A stretch of DNA of 64,000 nt from Emticicia sp. C21 (GTDB lineage Bacteria; Bacteroidota; Bacteroidia; Cytophagales; Spirosomataceae), in NCBI RefSeq assembly GCF_003418935.1, contig NZ_QVMT01000003.1, positions 310,001 through 374,000 on the forward strand. The letters are read 5' to 3'. This document shows, in pieces, positions 1-7,863 of the stretch. The translations under genes were made by a program, and so were the position numbers. The notes under the pieces are model-generated. The model saw nothing but the letters and a program-made list of their open reading frames with translations. It did not search any database and was not told the origin of the DNA. Position 1 is the first letter of the stretch; every line of letters starts with the position of its first letter.

Positions 1-146
1 AAATATCTGCTTGCCTTTTTCATTGGTATTGCAGACTGGCAAAGACGCAACTTTGGGTATTCCTACGGCACTAGGCAGAATGGTAGATGATTGAGCAAAG
101 CCTGATAGCGGAACTACAAAGCTGAATAGAAAAAGTAGTTTTTCAT
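1..146 (-). CDS. Partial secreted tail-fibre-like protein, frame broken at the start codon
   Basis: Only the first 48 or so codons lie in the window; the gene runs off the left edge. Read from position 144 downward, the frame gives a signal-peptide-like segment ending in GFAQ, then a stretch (SSTILPSAVGIPKV, then CNTNEKGKQIF) that matches the N-terminus of the paralogue at 1532-2401 almost residue for residue. The obvious ATG (144-146) is one base out of this frame: the paralogue reads ATG AAA AAA, while here only five A follow the ATG. Either a base was lost in the A-run (mutation, phase-variable tract or sequencing error) or a poor in-frame TTG at 163-165 is used. The upstream gene stops at 149-151, so the two are closely coupled. 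Function unknown; likely a cell-surface or secreted protein. Confidence 0.6.
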
Positions 147-148
147 GG

Positions 149-1291
149 TTATCTATAAATAACAAAGTAGAAAGCCTGATTAACCGGGTCGAAACGGTTT
201 TCGTTACTAAAACCATCTTTCAGATGAACAGTACAATCGCCGGTACCACATCCGGCTGAGGCTATTATCTGAGCATTGGAACTGTTAAGGGTTACGATAA
301 TAGTAGAAGTGTGTAAAATGCTGGGGTGGTAAATTTTATACCTGCCTGTTGCAGTGTTTTCTGAGGTAAAATTGCTTGAACCGGAAGCACGCTCTCCACT
401 GAAACCTACTTTACCATAGCAAAGCGGTAGAAAACTCCCTTCTTCCACATTAGTTTTGGTAATCTCGCCTGCCATCGCAATGCTGCCTATTATTCTTACA
501 TTGCCTCTTACTTCAAGCTTTTCTGCCGGTTCGGTTGTGCCAATACCCACACGTTCGCCATTGGTGACAAAAAACTCATTATTGATTCCAACAAAATTGG
601 AAGAACCCGGAGTGGTTATATGCAGATTCCCACCTGAAGAAGCTGAAATTAAACCAACATTGGTTCCTCCGGCATTGAAGTGCATTTTAGCTCCGCCATT
701 GGTTTCCAAAACCTCTATCTGGTCGGCTCCTTGGGTGCGAATGATAAATCTTCCGGCAGTGTTGCTGCTGTTTACGCCAATTCTCAGATTGTCATCTGCT
801 AACTGGATAAAGCCTTTATCGGTATAAGTGGCACTTGATAGCTCTCTTTGTCTGAACTGAAAAGTAGGGTTGGTACCCTCAAAAGTAATACCTGCTGATG
901 CAGTAGAAGTACGAATGTGCAATTTGTCGGTAGGCAGGGTAGTGCCAATACCTATATTCATAGTACCCTTACTATGCACGTTGCCATTGTATACTTTCCA
1001 GCCTAAATCATCATCACCTGCTAAGCGATACCAGGCAGTGTCATTCCCATCGTACCAGTAAAATCCTTTGGCATAGTTGGGAATAGTAGGGCTCTGGAAA
1101 ATCATCAGACCATTTACCGGGGTTACAATGGCATCTCTTTGGTTTTTTGACATTACAGGCGCCAGAAAACCTTTAGTGGTACTACTTGACTGAATAATGG
1201 CAGAAGGAGCGGAAGGCGAAATAGTAACGCTTTGGCCTATCAGCGGCAGACTACAGCAACTGTAGAAAAATAGAGTGAATATTCTTTTCAT
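149..1291 (-). CDS. Secreted tail-fibre-like repeat protein
   Basis: A protein of about 380 residues with a clear signal peptide (MKRIFTLFFYSCC, cleavage near LIGQS). The start at 1291 is chosen because this methionine begins the signal peptide; the open frame extends further upstream without one. The N-terminal block TTKGFLAPVMSKNQRDAI and the later GIGTT(L/E)P(T/A)(D/E)KL motifs (two copies, near residues 115 and 250) are typical of Bacteroidota surface proteins resembling phage tail-fibre shafts, where GIGTT-P-KL marks the strand before a peptidase-S74-like region. No S74 chaperone domain is visible here; the C-terminus instead has a pair of close cysteines (CGTGDC). It is the middle one of three tandem paralogues at 1-2401. 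Role unknown, probably extracellular. Confidence 0.7.
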   Translation of the reverse strand: MKRIFTLFFYSCCSLPLIGQSVTISPSAPSAIIQSSSTTKGFLAPVMSKNQRDAIVTPVNGLMIFQSPTIPNYAKGFYWYDGNDTAWYRLAGDDDLGWKVYNGNVHSKGTMNIGIGTTLPTDKLHIRTSTASAGITFEGTNPTFQFRQRELSSATYTDKGFIQLADDNLRIGVNSSNTAGRFIIRTQGADQIEVLETNGGAKMHFNAGGTNVGLISASSGGNLHITTPGSSNFVGINNEFFVTNGERVGIGTTEPAEKLEVRGNVRIIGSIAMAGEITKTNVEEGSFLPLCYGKVGFSGERASGSSNFTSENTATGRYKIYHPSILHTSTIIVTLNSSNAQIIASAGCGTGDCTVHLKDGFSNENRFDPVNQAFYFVIYR

Positions 1292-1334
1292 GGACATTTT
1301 TCTGCAAATGTGCCATGAAAAGCAATCAGAATCA

Positions 1335-1352
1335 ATCACGGTTTGCCGTGAT
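1335..1352. promoter_or_regulatory. Short palindrome upstream of the tail-fibre-like gene
   Basis: ATCACGG-TTTG-CCGTGAT is a 7-bp perfect stem with a 4-base loop, about 45 bases upstream of the start at 1291 on the minus strand. It could be an operator or a leader hairpin; nothing else in the sequence decides this. Confidence 0.3.
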
Positions 1353-1433
1353 ATTTATGGAGAGGGAGTCGTTAATTATTATGATATGCGCTTTTACCTA
1401 TTCAATTTAAAAAATCTGATGAATCTGACGTCA

Positions 1434-1467
1434 AAATGGACATTTGATTCCAACCAAATGTCCATTT
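1434..1467 (-). terminator. Probable rho-independent terminator of the 1532-2401 gene
   Basis: A 13-bp perfect stem (AAATGGACATTTG and its complement) with an 8-base loop sits about 65 bases past the stop of the minus-strand gene and is followed on that strand by TTTTGA. It separates this gene from the next paralogue. Confidence 0.6.
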
Positions 1468-1531
1468 ATAATGTAACCGATAAGAAATGTTTTACTGTCT
1501 AAGCATATTTAATAAAGGTTTTATCTTGTTA

Positions 1532-2401
1532 TCACTCTGGTCCGACAACTAAAATGTGCCAGTTGCCTGCCATGGTAACGGCATTGCTTGATAAATTAAC
1601 AATTCTCAATTGACACTCGGTGGGGGTAACATTGATTGGGATAATCATTACTTTAAACCACTCTCCGGTAGAACTTTCATTAATAACTTGTCCGATAGTA
1701 ACCGTTGGTGTTCCACCAAAATCTTCATAATTCAGATTTCCACTGTCTTTGAAAGCTCCCACTGCCAGGTTGTTCACACCTAAACCTGCTGTCAGGCGAA
1801 CCACTTTTTGTTGAGTACTTGTATTACTTCTCACAATTCCTTTATTATTATCTACAGTTAATTCTTTTATTATTTTGACATTCCCCTGGAAATATGCCGC
1901 CGCTCCCTTATCATTAACTACATATAGTGCTGGCTGAGTACTATCAGATTGAAAATAACCTGCGTTTCCATAAGCACTATAACCATAAATACCACTTCCT
2001 GAATTACTAATACCTACAACACCATTCTGAGAATCACTTGAGCCGCCAATGCCCGGGCCAGATATGCTTTCGCCTCTTACAGCAGTATGGGTAACACTTT
2101 TACCATAAATAGCTCTTCCTACACCGGTATTCTCTAAATAGAGCAGATTTTCTGCCGAATTGTCTGTTTTGATATAAGGTATGGTAAAGCCTCCTCCGGT
2201 CATCTCCTGCCAGTTGGTACCATTGCAGAAATACATTTTATTAGTGGTACTATGAAATACCTGCTTACCTTTTTCCACGGTATTGCAGGTAGGTAATGCT
2301 GTAACTTTAGGGATACCAATGCCATCTGGTAAAATGGTAGCCGATTGTGCCAGGCTCCACAATGGAGCGGCAAAACTGATTAAGAGAAAAAGTTTTTTCA
2401 T
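1532..2401 (-). CDS. Secreted protein with tail-fibre-like mid region
   Basis: About 289 residues beginning with a signal peptide (MKKLFLLISFAAPLW, cleavage near SLAQS). The start at 2401 was preferred over the longer open frame because it opens directly on the signal peptide. After TILPDGIGIPKV comes a short CNTVEKGKQVFHSTTNKMYFCNGTNWQ-type module, shared by many Bacteroidota secreted proteins, then glycine-rich repeats (GVVGISNSGSGIYGYSAYGNAGYF) like those of collagen-like or tail-fibre shafts, and an unassigned C-terminal domain. It is paralogous to the truncated gene at the left edge. A TACTTTTG box at 2512-2519 probably drives it. Function unknown. Confidence 0.68.
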   Translation of the reverse strand: MKKLFLLISFAAPLWSLAQSATILPDGIGIPKVTALPTCNTVEKGKQVFHSTTNKMYFCNGTNWQEMTGGGFTIPYIKTDNSAENLLYLENTGVGRAIYGKSVTHTAVRGESISGPGIGGSSDSQNGVVGISNSGSGIYGYSAYGNAGYFQSDSTQPALYVVNDKGAAAYFQGNVKIIKELTVDNNKGIVRSNTSTQQKVVRLTAGLGVNNLAVGAFKDSGNLNYEDFGGTPTVTIGQVINESSTGEWFKVMIIPINVTPTECQLRIVNLSSNAVTMAGNWHILVVGPE

Positions 2402-2778
2402 GGTTAATGAGTACCCAAACAGACCTGTTTTTTTAAGATTTTGTAACAATAAAAAAGGATAAAATGGAGAAGTTGTCATGAACTTTAATTGCGTTTTTAT
2501 AATGATAACTCAAAAGTATAGAGCGCAAACTCCTTGAAAAAAAATATCGGATTTACTGGACAAAAAGAGAAGTTAAGTGGTGTATAATTAAAATGCAATG
2601 GTTTAGCAGAAACACCACGCAGTGCTGCCAGTGGTAATGTATTACTGGCAGTATAAAACTTAGATATAATGCAGGGAGATAGTATTGGCTATTTTAACTA
2701 AATAAATAATGAGATTAAAGTTCTTCAGGAAAGCTTAATTCAATTTCTGATGTAAAAGAAGCAGAATGATGAATCTGA
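2402..2778. other. Non-coding spacer of 377 bases
   Basis: I see no convincing gene. It holds a minus-strand TACTTTTG box at 2512-2519 (about 105 bases before the start at 2401) and a hairpin at 2625-2651 (CTGCCAG and CTGGCAG arms with an inner TAAT/ATTA pair), which lies downstream of the DoxX-like gene and may help end its transcript. Confidence 0.5.
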
Positions 2779-3597
2779 TTAGCGGGAGTGGGTTTCAAAA
2801 ATATCGGCCAAATCTTTTTTTACTGTTTTCAACGATATGACAAATGCGATTCCGCAGAACGCCAGCGCATCAAAGCAGCTTGATACTTCATTGCCTCTTA
2901 AAGTATAGGGTTCTTTGATAGCTCTTGGAAGATGCAGGAAAATCACCCAGAGAAATAAGGCAATACTGAATAGCATCGCAATAGCACCACGTCTTATTTT
3001 TAAACTAATGGCCAGACCCGAGGCAATTAAAATTACTCCTGCCAGATACGTCCAGAAAACGGGGTCAGGAAAATAAGATGGGACAAGTGTTGATACGCCC
3101 TCGGCATACAGAAAGTGGGCTGTGCCGAAGCTAATCATGGTTATGGAGAAAAATAAAGGCCCGAAAGGAATGAACTTTTCTGAAAGTCTAAAGAAAGGCG
3201 ACTGTTGTGAATCTTTTTTAGCAAATGAACCTGCCATAACAAATGCTCCTCCTGCCAATGCTAATCCTTTTAATGCATTTGTCCATACACCCAGATGCAG
3301 GCTACTATTGGGGTCACCAAAAATTTCGTAAGGAATCTGTACCAATAGAAACAGGAAAAGAAAGATACTACCTGTTATTAATGAAGCTTCTCTGGCTTTT
3401 CTGCCTGATATAATCGCAGCTCCTGCTATGATTAGTCCAACTCCCGTGAGGTAAGCCCAAGCCGGAAGTAGTGGCAGATAAGTTTGCCAGGCAGGTAATT
3501 GAACTGTACGGAAGTTGCCATACCACAGTTGTTGTATGCCATAGACAATTATGGCTATTCCATAAAACCAGTTACCAATCCGGGCGGGTGTGTTCAT
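2779..3597 (-). CDS. DoxX-like polytopic membrane protein
   Basis: 272 residues with about eight hydrophobic segments arranged as two similar four-helix halves (first half from IGNWFYGIAIIVYGIQQ, second from LFFSITMISFGTAHFLY). Both halves carry the aromatic 'YGIQHL/FGTAHF' type signature followed by a 'YLTGVGLIIAGAAI' or 'YLAGVILIASGLAI' helix, as in the DoxX/DoxD-like superfamily. Such proteins sit in the cytoplasmic membrane, and their substrates are mostly unknown. The gene follows an SDR gene on the same strand, but a hairpin repeat (3703-3742) lies between them, so it may be transcribed alone. Family assignment is good; role is not known. Confidence 0.7.
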   Translation of the reverse strand: MNTPARIGNWFYGIAIIVYGIQQLWYGNFRTVQLPAWQTYLPLLPAWAYLTGVGLIIAGAAIISGRKAREASLITGSIFLFLFLLVQIPYEIFGDPNSSLHLGVWTNALKGLALAGGAFVMAGSFAKKDSQQSPFFRLSEKFIPFGPLFFSITMISFGTAHFLYAEGVSTLVPSYFPDPVFWTYLAGVILIASGLAISLKIRRGAIAMLFSIALFLWVIFLHLPRAIKEPYTLRGNEVSSCFDALAFCGIAFVISLKTVKKDLADIFETHSR

Positions 3598-3702
3598 CGT
3601 GATATTAGATTAGATATCCGATAAAGGTATAGGGTAATGAGGCGTTTTTTGTAGTCAAAAACCAGCCAAAGTGTGGCAAAAGTCGGTCAAAGTGTTTTTT
3701 GG

Positions 3703-3742
3703 TATAGACGTATTGTAATCATGCGAGAACAATACGTCTATA
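3703..3742. repeat. Palindromic repeat, AGACGTA family (copy 1)
   Basis: TATAGACGTATTGT and its exact complement form a 14-bp stem with a 12-base loop. The same AGACGTA...TACGTCT core recurs at 30801-30840 and 30925-30946. It lies just past the stop of the SDR gene and may also act as a transcript end. Confidence 0.65.
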
Positions 3743-3754
3743 TAAAGAGATTTT

Positions 3755-4480
3755 TTATTTAGATGGAGGCATTGACGGCCTAACCTCAACCTTGCTTGGA
3801 AGGGTGCGAGCTGGCATTTTGATTAGGTCAGATACAATCTGGCCGATGTCTTCCGGTTGGATTTTCCAGGCGTCTTTTTCGCTTGGGGTGTGGTTATTGA
3901 AATAAGTAGCCACAGAACCTGGCATGATGGTAGATACCTTGATGCCCTCGTTGCGTAAATCGAGCATCAGGGCTTGGGTGAAACCTACCAGACCGAATTT
4001 ACTGGCATTGTAGGCGGTTCCTTTATCGAAGAAATTTGCACCTGCCAGACTGGCGATGGTAATGAAATAACCTTTTGAGGCTTTGAGAGCATCTAAAGTT
4101 GTTTTGGCTGTATAGAATACGCCCGTCAGGTTAATATCTATGGTATTATGCCATTGTTCTAAGGTAATATCCTGAAATGGCACCAGATGCCCTACACCTG
4201 CATTGGCGATTACGTAGTCGAGCCTGCCCCATTTTTCTATAATGGCATTAACTGCTTGTTGCTGTGAAGTGAAATCTCTTACATCAGAGACAAGCGGGAG
4301 TACATATCCCTCTTTGATTTTGTTTAATGCTGCAGCTGCTTCGTCGGCAGCTTCCTGTGTACGGCTGGTGATGGCTACTCTGATTCCTTCTTTGATTAAT
4401 ACTTCGGCCACACCATAGCCAATACCTTTTGAACCTCCGGTAACAAGAGCTGTCCGGATAATTGTTGTGTTGTCAGACAT
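3755..4480 (-). CDS. Short-chain dehydrogenase/reductase (SDR)
   Basis: A cytoplasmic NAD(P)-dependent oxidoreductase of 241 residues, the normal length of a classical SDR. Visible motifs are the cofactor loop TGGSKGIG near residue 14, the NAG motif (IANAGVGHL) near 90, the catalytic serine in TIASLAG and the YNASK active-site pair near residue 157. The pattern is closest to the FabG/3-ketoacyl reductase-like branch, but SDR substrate cannot be read from sequence. It lies between a DUF3820 gene and a DoxX-like gene on the same strand; no shared pathway is obvious. Confidence 0.88.
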   Translation of the reverse strand: MSDNTTIIRTALVTGGSKGIGYGVAEVLIKEGIRVAITSRTQEAADEAAAALNKIKEGYVLPLVSDVRDFTSQQQAVNAIIEKWGRLDYVIANAGVGHLVPFQDITLEQWHNTIDINLTGVFYTAKTTLDALKASKGYFITIASLAGANFFDKGTAYNASKFGLVGFTQALMLDLRNEGIKVSTIMPGSVATYFNNHTPSEKDAWKIQPEDIGQIVSDLIKMPARTLPSKVEVRPSMPPSK

Positions 4481-4543
4481 AAGAGAATGATAAGTTTTAT
4501 TAGGCTATAACAGCCACTAAGTGCAGATAGTTTGTGAGGACTT

Positions 4544-4771
4544 CTAGATTTTTCTTTCTTTCAATGGTTTCAACAGATATTCCAGGCCATTGAGTTTGAT
4601 TTCATACATAGTAGCCAGTAAAACGCCTAGTTTTCCCTCAGGAAAACCCTCTCTCTGAAACCAGAGTAAGTAATGTTCGGGTAAATCGCAGATGAGCCGG
4701 TCTTTGTATTTACCAAATGGCATCCGGAAAGTGACTAGTTCTTTAATTATGGCTGAGTTTGCTTCGTTCAT
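4544..4771 (-). CDS. DUF3820 family protein
   Basis: A 75-residue protein with the family's hallmark MPFGKYKD...LICDLPEHYLLWF, followed by a helical tail (GVLLATMYEIKLNGLEYLLKPL). DUF3820 proteins are small, soluble and widespread; Pfam also names them as putative quorum-sensing-regulated virulence factors, but the biochemical role is not established. Length is typical. It sits 63 bases upstream of the SDR start on the same strand, so the two could share a transcript. The spacer before it carries the GATATATCGGTAGAAA repeat cluster. Confidence 0.75.
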   Translation of the reverse strand: MNEANSAIIKELVTFRMPFGKYKDRLICDLPEHYLLWFQREGFPEGKLGVLLATMYEIKLNGLEYLLKPLKERKI

Positions 4772-4798
4772 GGTTGGTGGTAGAATTGCATATTTTTA

Positions 4799-4955
4799 AT
4801 CCCGTAGGGATGATATATCGGTAGAAAATTAAGCAAGAAGTCAGTATAAAGTCCTGTAGGGACGATATATTAAACAATATACTATATACTATCCCTACGG
4901 GATACCAATTTTTTTACATCAATATTTTCTACCGATATATTATCCCTAAGGGATA
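4799..4955. repeat. Inverted repeat cluster, CCCTACGGGA/GATATATCGGTAGAAA family
   Basis: The spacer between the DUF3820 and oxidoreductase genes consists almost wholly of repeat units. A unit at 4800-4829 (CCCGTAGGGA then GATATATCGGTAGAAAAT) is mirrored at 4924-4955; the 17-base block at 4813-4829 is the exact complement of 4924-4940. Two partial units lie between them (4852-4870 and the palindrome ATCCCTACGGGAT at 4891-4903). The layout resembles REP/BIME elements mobilised by Y1 (RAYT) transposases; no such transposase is in the window. Confidence 0.65.
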
Positions 4956-4963
4956 TTTTACTA

Positions 4964-6337
4964 TTACTTCTTCTTCAATTTCATTGTAATCGGGTCCCAG
5001 TACACTATTTTATTTTCAAAATAGCTCAGATTACAGGCTAATGCCGGAGCAGCCGCGCGGAAACCGAAGATTGGGTCTTCGATGGTTTTCTGGCTATTGG
5101 CACGCATATTATCAAAGAAATTTTTGAAGTGTTTCGCATGTGCATCATCACCTTGCGGGGTGTCAAATTTCACTTCTTTTACAGGCTCTGCTTTTCTGTC
5201 GGTTTCTGAATATTTGGCGTCATACTCTTTTAAAAACTCTTTTTGCGTTGCCTCTGCAAAGGTCGGGAAGCTCTCACCATTGCCATAGCCTGGTGCTTTA
5301 GGCAGTTTGCGTTTAGTCAGGGTCAATCCCTGAGCACTCCATTGAATTTCTCCTTCAGTGCCTACTACACGGGTTACGTTTTTAATAGCTCCTGCATTGG
5401 CGAAATTTACACGTAATACCGCCTGGAATTTCTTATGTTTTTCGGTTTCAGGATAATCTAATACGGTTACCATCACATCTGGTACATCACGGCCATCTTT
5501 CCAGTAGCTCAATTCGCCTGACGAGAAGATTCTGTTTGGCCCGATAGCACCTGTAGCATAATGCATACCTGTGATTAAGTGTACGAATAAATCTCCGGCT
5601 ACACCTGTGCCATAGTCACGGTAATTTCTCCAACGGAAGAAACGGGTGGCATCGAACGGTCGTTTAGGGGCATCGCCCAGGAATCTATCCCAGTCAATGG
5701 TTTGGGCCGAGGCGTCCGGTGGAATCGAATATGTCCAGGCACCTAAGGCGCTAAAGCGGTCGTAGGTTGCTTCGATGAAATTCAGTTCACCGATTTCGCC
5801 TGACTGCAATAATCTTTGCGCTTCGGCATAAGCTGCTCCACTGATAGGCTGGCTACCTACTTGCATGGTTTTACCAGTTTTTTGCCAGGTTTCTATTACC
5901 TTCCTGCCTTCATCTATATGTTGTACCATTGGTTTTTCGCAATAGACAGCTTTACCTGCATTCAGAGCAGCTATCGAAATATGGTCGTGCCAATGGTCTG
6001 GAGTAGCAATAATAACCGCATCAATGTCTTTGCGGTTGAGTATTTCTCTGAAATCTCTGGTAGTGAAGAGGTCTTTGTTATAGACTTCTTTTCCTCTTAC
6101 CAGACGGCCATCGTATAAATCGGCGGCAGCAACCAATTCTGCTTCCGGATTACGTAAAGCTGCTTTGGTATCAGAGTTCCCCTGAATACCTAAACCGATG
6201 GTCGCAATACGGATTTTGTCGTTTGGACTTACTTTGAGACTTTTAATGATATTGAAAGGTTTGGCAAAAGAGTCGGCTGCCATCAGCACTGAGGCTGCAC
6301 CAATTCCTTTGATAAACTTCCTGCGTGAAGGTGTCAT
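4964..6337 (-). CDS. Tat-exported Gfo/Idh/MocA family oxidoreductase
   Basis: 457 residues. The N-terminus carries a twin-arginine signal (SRRKFIKGIGAASVLMA), so the protein is probably exported folded with its cofactor bound. A Rossmann NAD(P) site follows (IATIGLGIQGNSD, about residue 44), then ATPDHWHD and the family's catalytic-lysine motif CEKPM near residue 134. The C-terminal half fits the GFO_IDH_MocA C-terminal fold. Exported members in Bacteroidota act on sugars or glycosides (for example 3-keto-glycoside formation or cleavage), but the substrate here is not determined. DUF1080 and sugar dehydrogenase genes lie 40 kb away, so a link is only an inference. Confidence 0.85.
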   Translation of the reverse strand: MTPSRRKFIKGIGAASVLMAADSFAKPFNIIKSLKVSPNDKIRIATIGLGIQGNSDTKAALRNPEAELVAAADLYDGRLVRGKEVYNKDLFTTRDFREILNRKDIDAVIIATPDHWHDHISIAALNAGKAVYCEKPMVQHIDEGRKVIETWQKTGKTMQVGSQPISGAAYAEAQRLLQSGEIGELNFIEATYDRFSALGAWTYSIPPDASAQTIDWDRFLGDAPKRPFDATRFFRWRNYRDYGTGVAGDLFVHLITGMHYATGAIGPNRIFSSGELSYWKDGRDVPDVMVTVLDYPETEKHKKFQAVLRVNFANAGAIKNVTRVVGTEGEIQWSAQGLTLTKRKLPKAPGYGNGESFPTFAEATQKEFLKEYDAKYSETDRKAEPVKEVKFDTPQGDDAHAKHFKNFFDNMRANSQKTIEDPIFGFRAAAPALACNLSYFENKIVYWDPITMKLKKK

Positions 6338-6471
6338 AGTGAATGATTGTTGGGGTTAAATACGTGAAGGTATAAATTTAGGAGTAGATTGGGTTTAATG
6401 CAAATAAATAACGTGGTGATAGCGATTAAAAAGGATAATTTGTGGATTTATGGGAATCTATATGTAGTACC

Positions 6472-6487
6472 AGCGACTTCAGTCGCT
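6472..6487. repeat. Short palindrome AGCGACTTCAGTCGCT
   Basis: A 7-bp perfect stem with a 2-base loop, flanked by GTACC and GGTA which extend it imperfectly. It lies just past the DUF3037 stop, in the spacer before the oxidoreductase gene. Its form suggests a REP-like element or a simple terminator hairpin without a T-tract. Confidence 0.45.
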
Positions 6488-6518
6488 GATACTGGTAGGT
6501 GATTGAAAGGGATTGTAA

Positions 6519-6902
6519 TTACAACACCAACAACCCATACAATCGGTCCAATGTCTCCTCCGGCTCAACACAAAACCCTGGATGAATTTTTGATGTTTGA
6601 ATGATAGTACTACGGGTAGCAGTGAGCCAACGGAAACGAGAGGCAATGGGCAAAACCCCAATAGGGCCACCGTTCTTGCCACCGATGCAGATGCGTTCCA
6701 GGGTGCGTAGGTATTCTTCCAGTTCTGCTGCTTCCAGATTGCAGGAAAAGGCTTTCAGGCGTGCCGCATCCAGTTGATACCTGACTTTCAGAAAGCCTTT
6801 TTTAGGGCAATAGAGAATCACCCCTACATTGAGGAATTCTTCTCTTTCGACCCGTGGTACAATACGGACTACGGCATACTCATATAAGTAATTTTCTTGC
6901 AT
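6519..6902 (-). CDS. DUF3037 family protein
   Basis: About 127 residues. The start at 6902 (MQENYLYEYAVVRIVPRVE) is chosen because the family begins with this aromatic block; an upstream in-frame ATG at 6920 adds only six residues. The EYAVVR(I/V)VPR-E-EEFLNVGVILYC signature is that of DUF3037, a small protein almost always encoded next to a HipA-like kinase, as here. The 3' end of that kinase overlaps this gene by 23 bases, implying translational coupling and a joint function. The biochemical role of the pair is not known. Confidence 0.82.
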   Translation of the reverse strand: MQENYLYEYAVVRIVPRVEREEFLNVGVILYCPKKGFLKVRYQLDAARLKAFSCNLEAAELEEYLRTLERICIGGKNGGPIGVLPIASRFRWLTATRSTIIQTSKIHPGFCVEPEETLDRLYGLLVL

Positions 6903-7677
6903 TCTGCGCTTCGTTAACAAAGTTTTCGGAGTGAGACACTCTTGATTCTAAAAATTGAGCATATACGGCTCGTCGTTCTTCCGGTGATTCTTCTGACGAA
7001 GGCTCTTCTAACCATTCCTCAGGTACTAAAGCCACAATATTCTGTATTAGCTGTGGGGTGATTAGCTGACGGTATTCTTCATCTACTTCTGCTATTTCGG
7101 TGGCAAAAGGGAGTAGTACATGGTCTTTTACCTGTACAAATGGCCGGAGTGATTGTTCTTTCCAGTTATCCCATGAATGATGGAAGTATAAGGATGCTCC
7201 GTGGTCTATCAACCAGAGTTCTTTGTGCCACATGAGCATATTGGTATTGCGTGCAGTTCGGTCTACATTAGTAAGCAGGCAATCTAACCAGACAATCTGA
7301 GAAGCCAGCCGGGGATCAACAACATTAAGCACAGGGTCGAAAGTAATAGCACCTGAGAGGTAATGTACACCCAGATTCAAACCTACGCTTGCTTGTAGCA
7401 AATCCTGTATTTCTTCGTCGGGTTCGGTTCTGCCAAAGGCTTCGTCGAGGTTGGCGAAGACCATTTCGGGCATACGTAAACCTAAGGCACGGGCGAGTTC
7501 TCCACCTATCAGTTCGGCTATTAAAGCTTTTACCCCTTGCCCTGCTCCCCGGAATTTGATTACATAGAGAAAATCGTCGTCAGCTTCAGCAATAGCCGGC
7601 AACGAGCCACCCTCACGCAGGGGGGTAACATAGCGGGTGATATTGACGGTTCTTAATTGAGCTTCGGCTGTGTTCAT
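6880..7677 (-). CDS. HipA family kinase
   Basis: 265 residues, shorter than the classical 440-residue HipA toxin, and typical of the stand-alone HipA-like C-terminal kinase proteins paired with DUF3037. Visible features are the glycine-rich nucleotide loop region (YVIKFRGAGQGVKALIAE, where K would bind phosphate), the catalytic loop WLDCLLTNVDRTARNTN with Asp and Asn, and the metal-binding WLIDHGASLYF. These residues suggest an active Ser/Thr-type kinase. There is no HipB-like antitoxin next to it, so it should not be called a toxin without test. It begins directly after the ACGATTT palindrome pair, which may carry its promoter region. Confidence 0.8.
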   Translation of the reverse strand: MNTAEAQLRTVNITRYVTPLREGGSLPAIAEADDDFLYVIKFRGAGQGVKALIAELIGGELARALGLRMPEMVFANLDEAFGRTEPDEEIQDLLQASVGLNLGVHYLSGAITFDPVLNVVDPRLASQIVWLDCLLTNVDRTARNTNMLMWHKELWLIDHGASLYFHHSWDNWKEQSLRPFVQVKDHVLLPFATEIAEVDEEYRQLITPQLIQNIVALVPEEWLEEPSSEESPEERRAVYAQFLESRVSHSENFVNEAQNARKLLI

Positions 7678-7720
7678 TGTATTTCTTTTAACTCGTGTGG
7701 CAAAAGTAGTGAAAATGTAT

Positions 7721-7863
7721 CACGATTTTTTAAATCGTACTGGCGACGAATCAGAAAATTCTGCTGAGGTTTACATCCCGTGAGAAGTTGATTAAAATGT
7801 CTGTAAATGTTTATTATTGTAACATTCCGAACGGTTGTCGAGGGACGATTTGAAAAATCGTCA
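7721..7863. repeat. Paired palindromes, ACGATTTTTNAAATCGT family
   Basis: Two palindromes, ACGATTTTTTAAATCGT near 7722-7740 and ACGATTTGAAAAATCGT near 7849-7861, face each other about 110 bases apart. Their inner flanks are also related (ACTGGCGAC against the complement of GTCGAGGG), so the whole is an element of about 140 bases with inverted ends. A second paired copy is at 45932-46040 and a single one at 23069-23086. An open frame of 64 codons across it (7674-7868) is a by-product of the repeat. Confidence 0.6.

Noticed and set aside
1275-1502. 75-codon plus-strand open frame upstream of the tail-fibre-like gene
   Set aside because: It covers the terminator hairpin and the palindrome at 1335-1352; translation shows no recognisable protein features.
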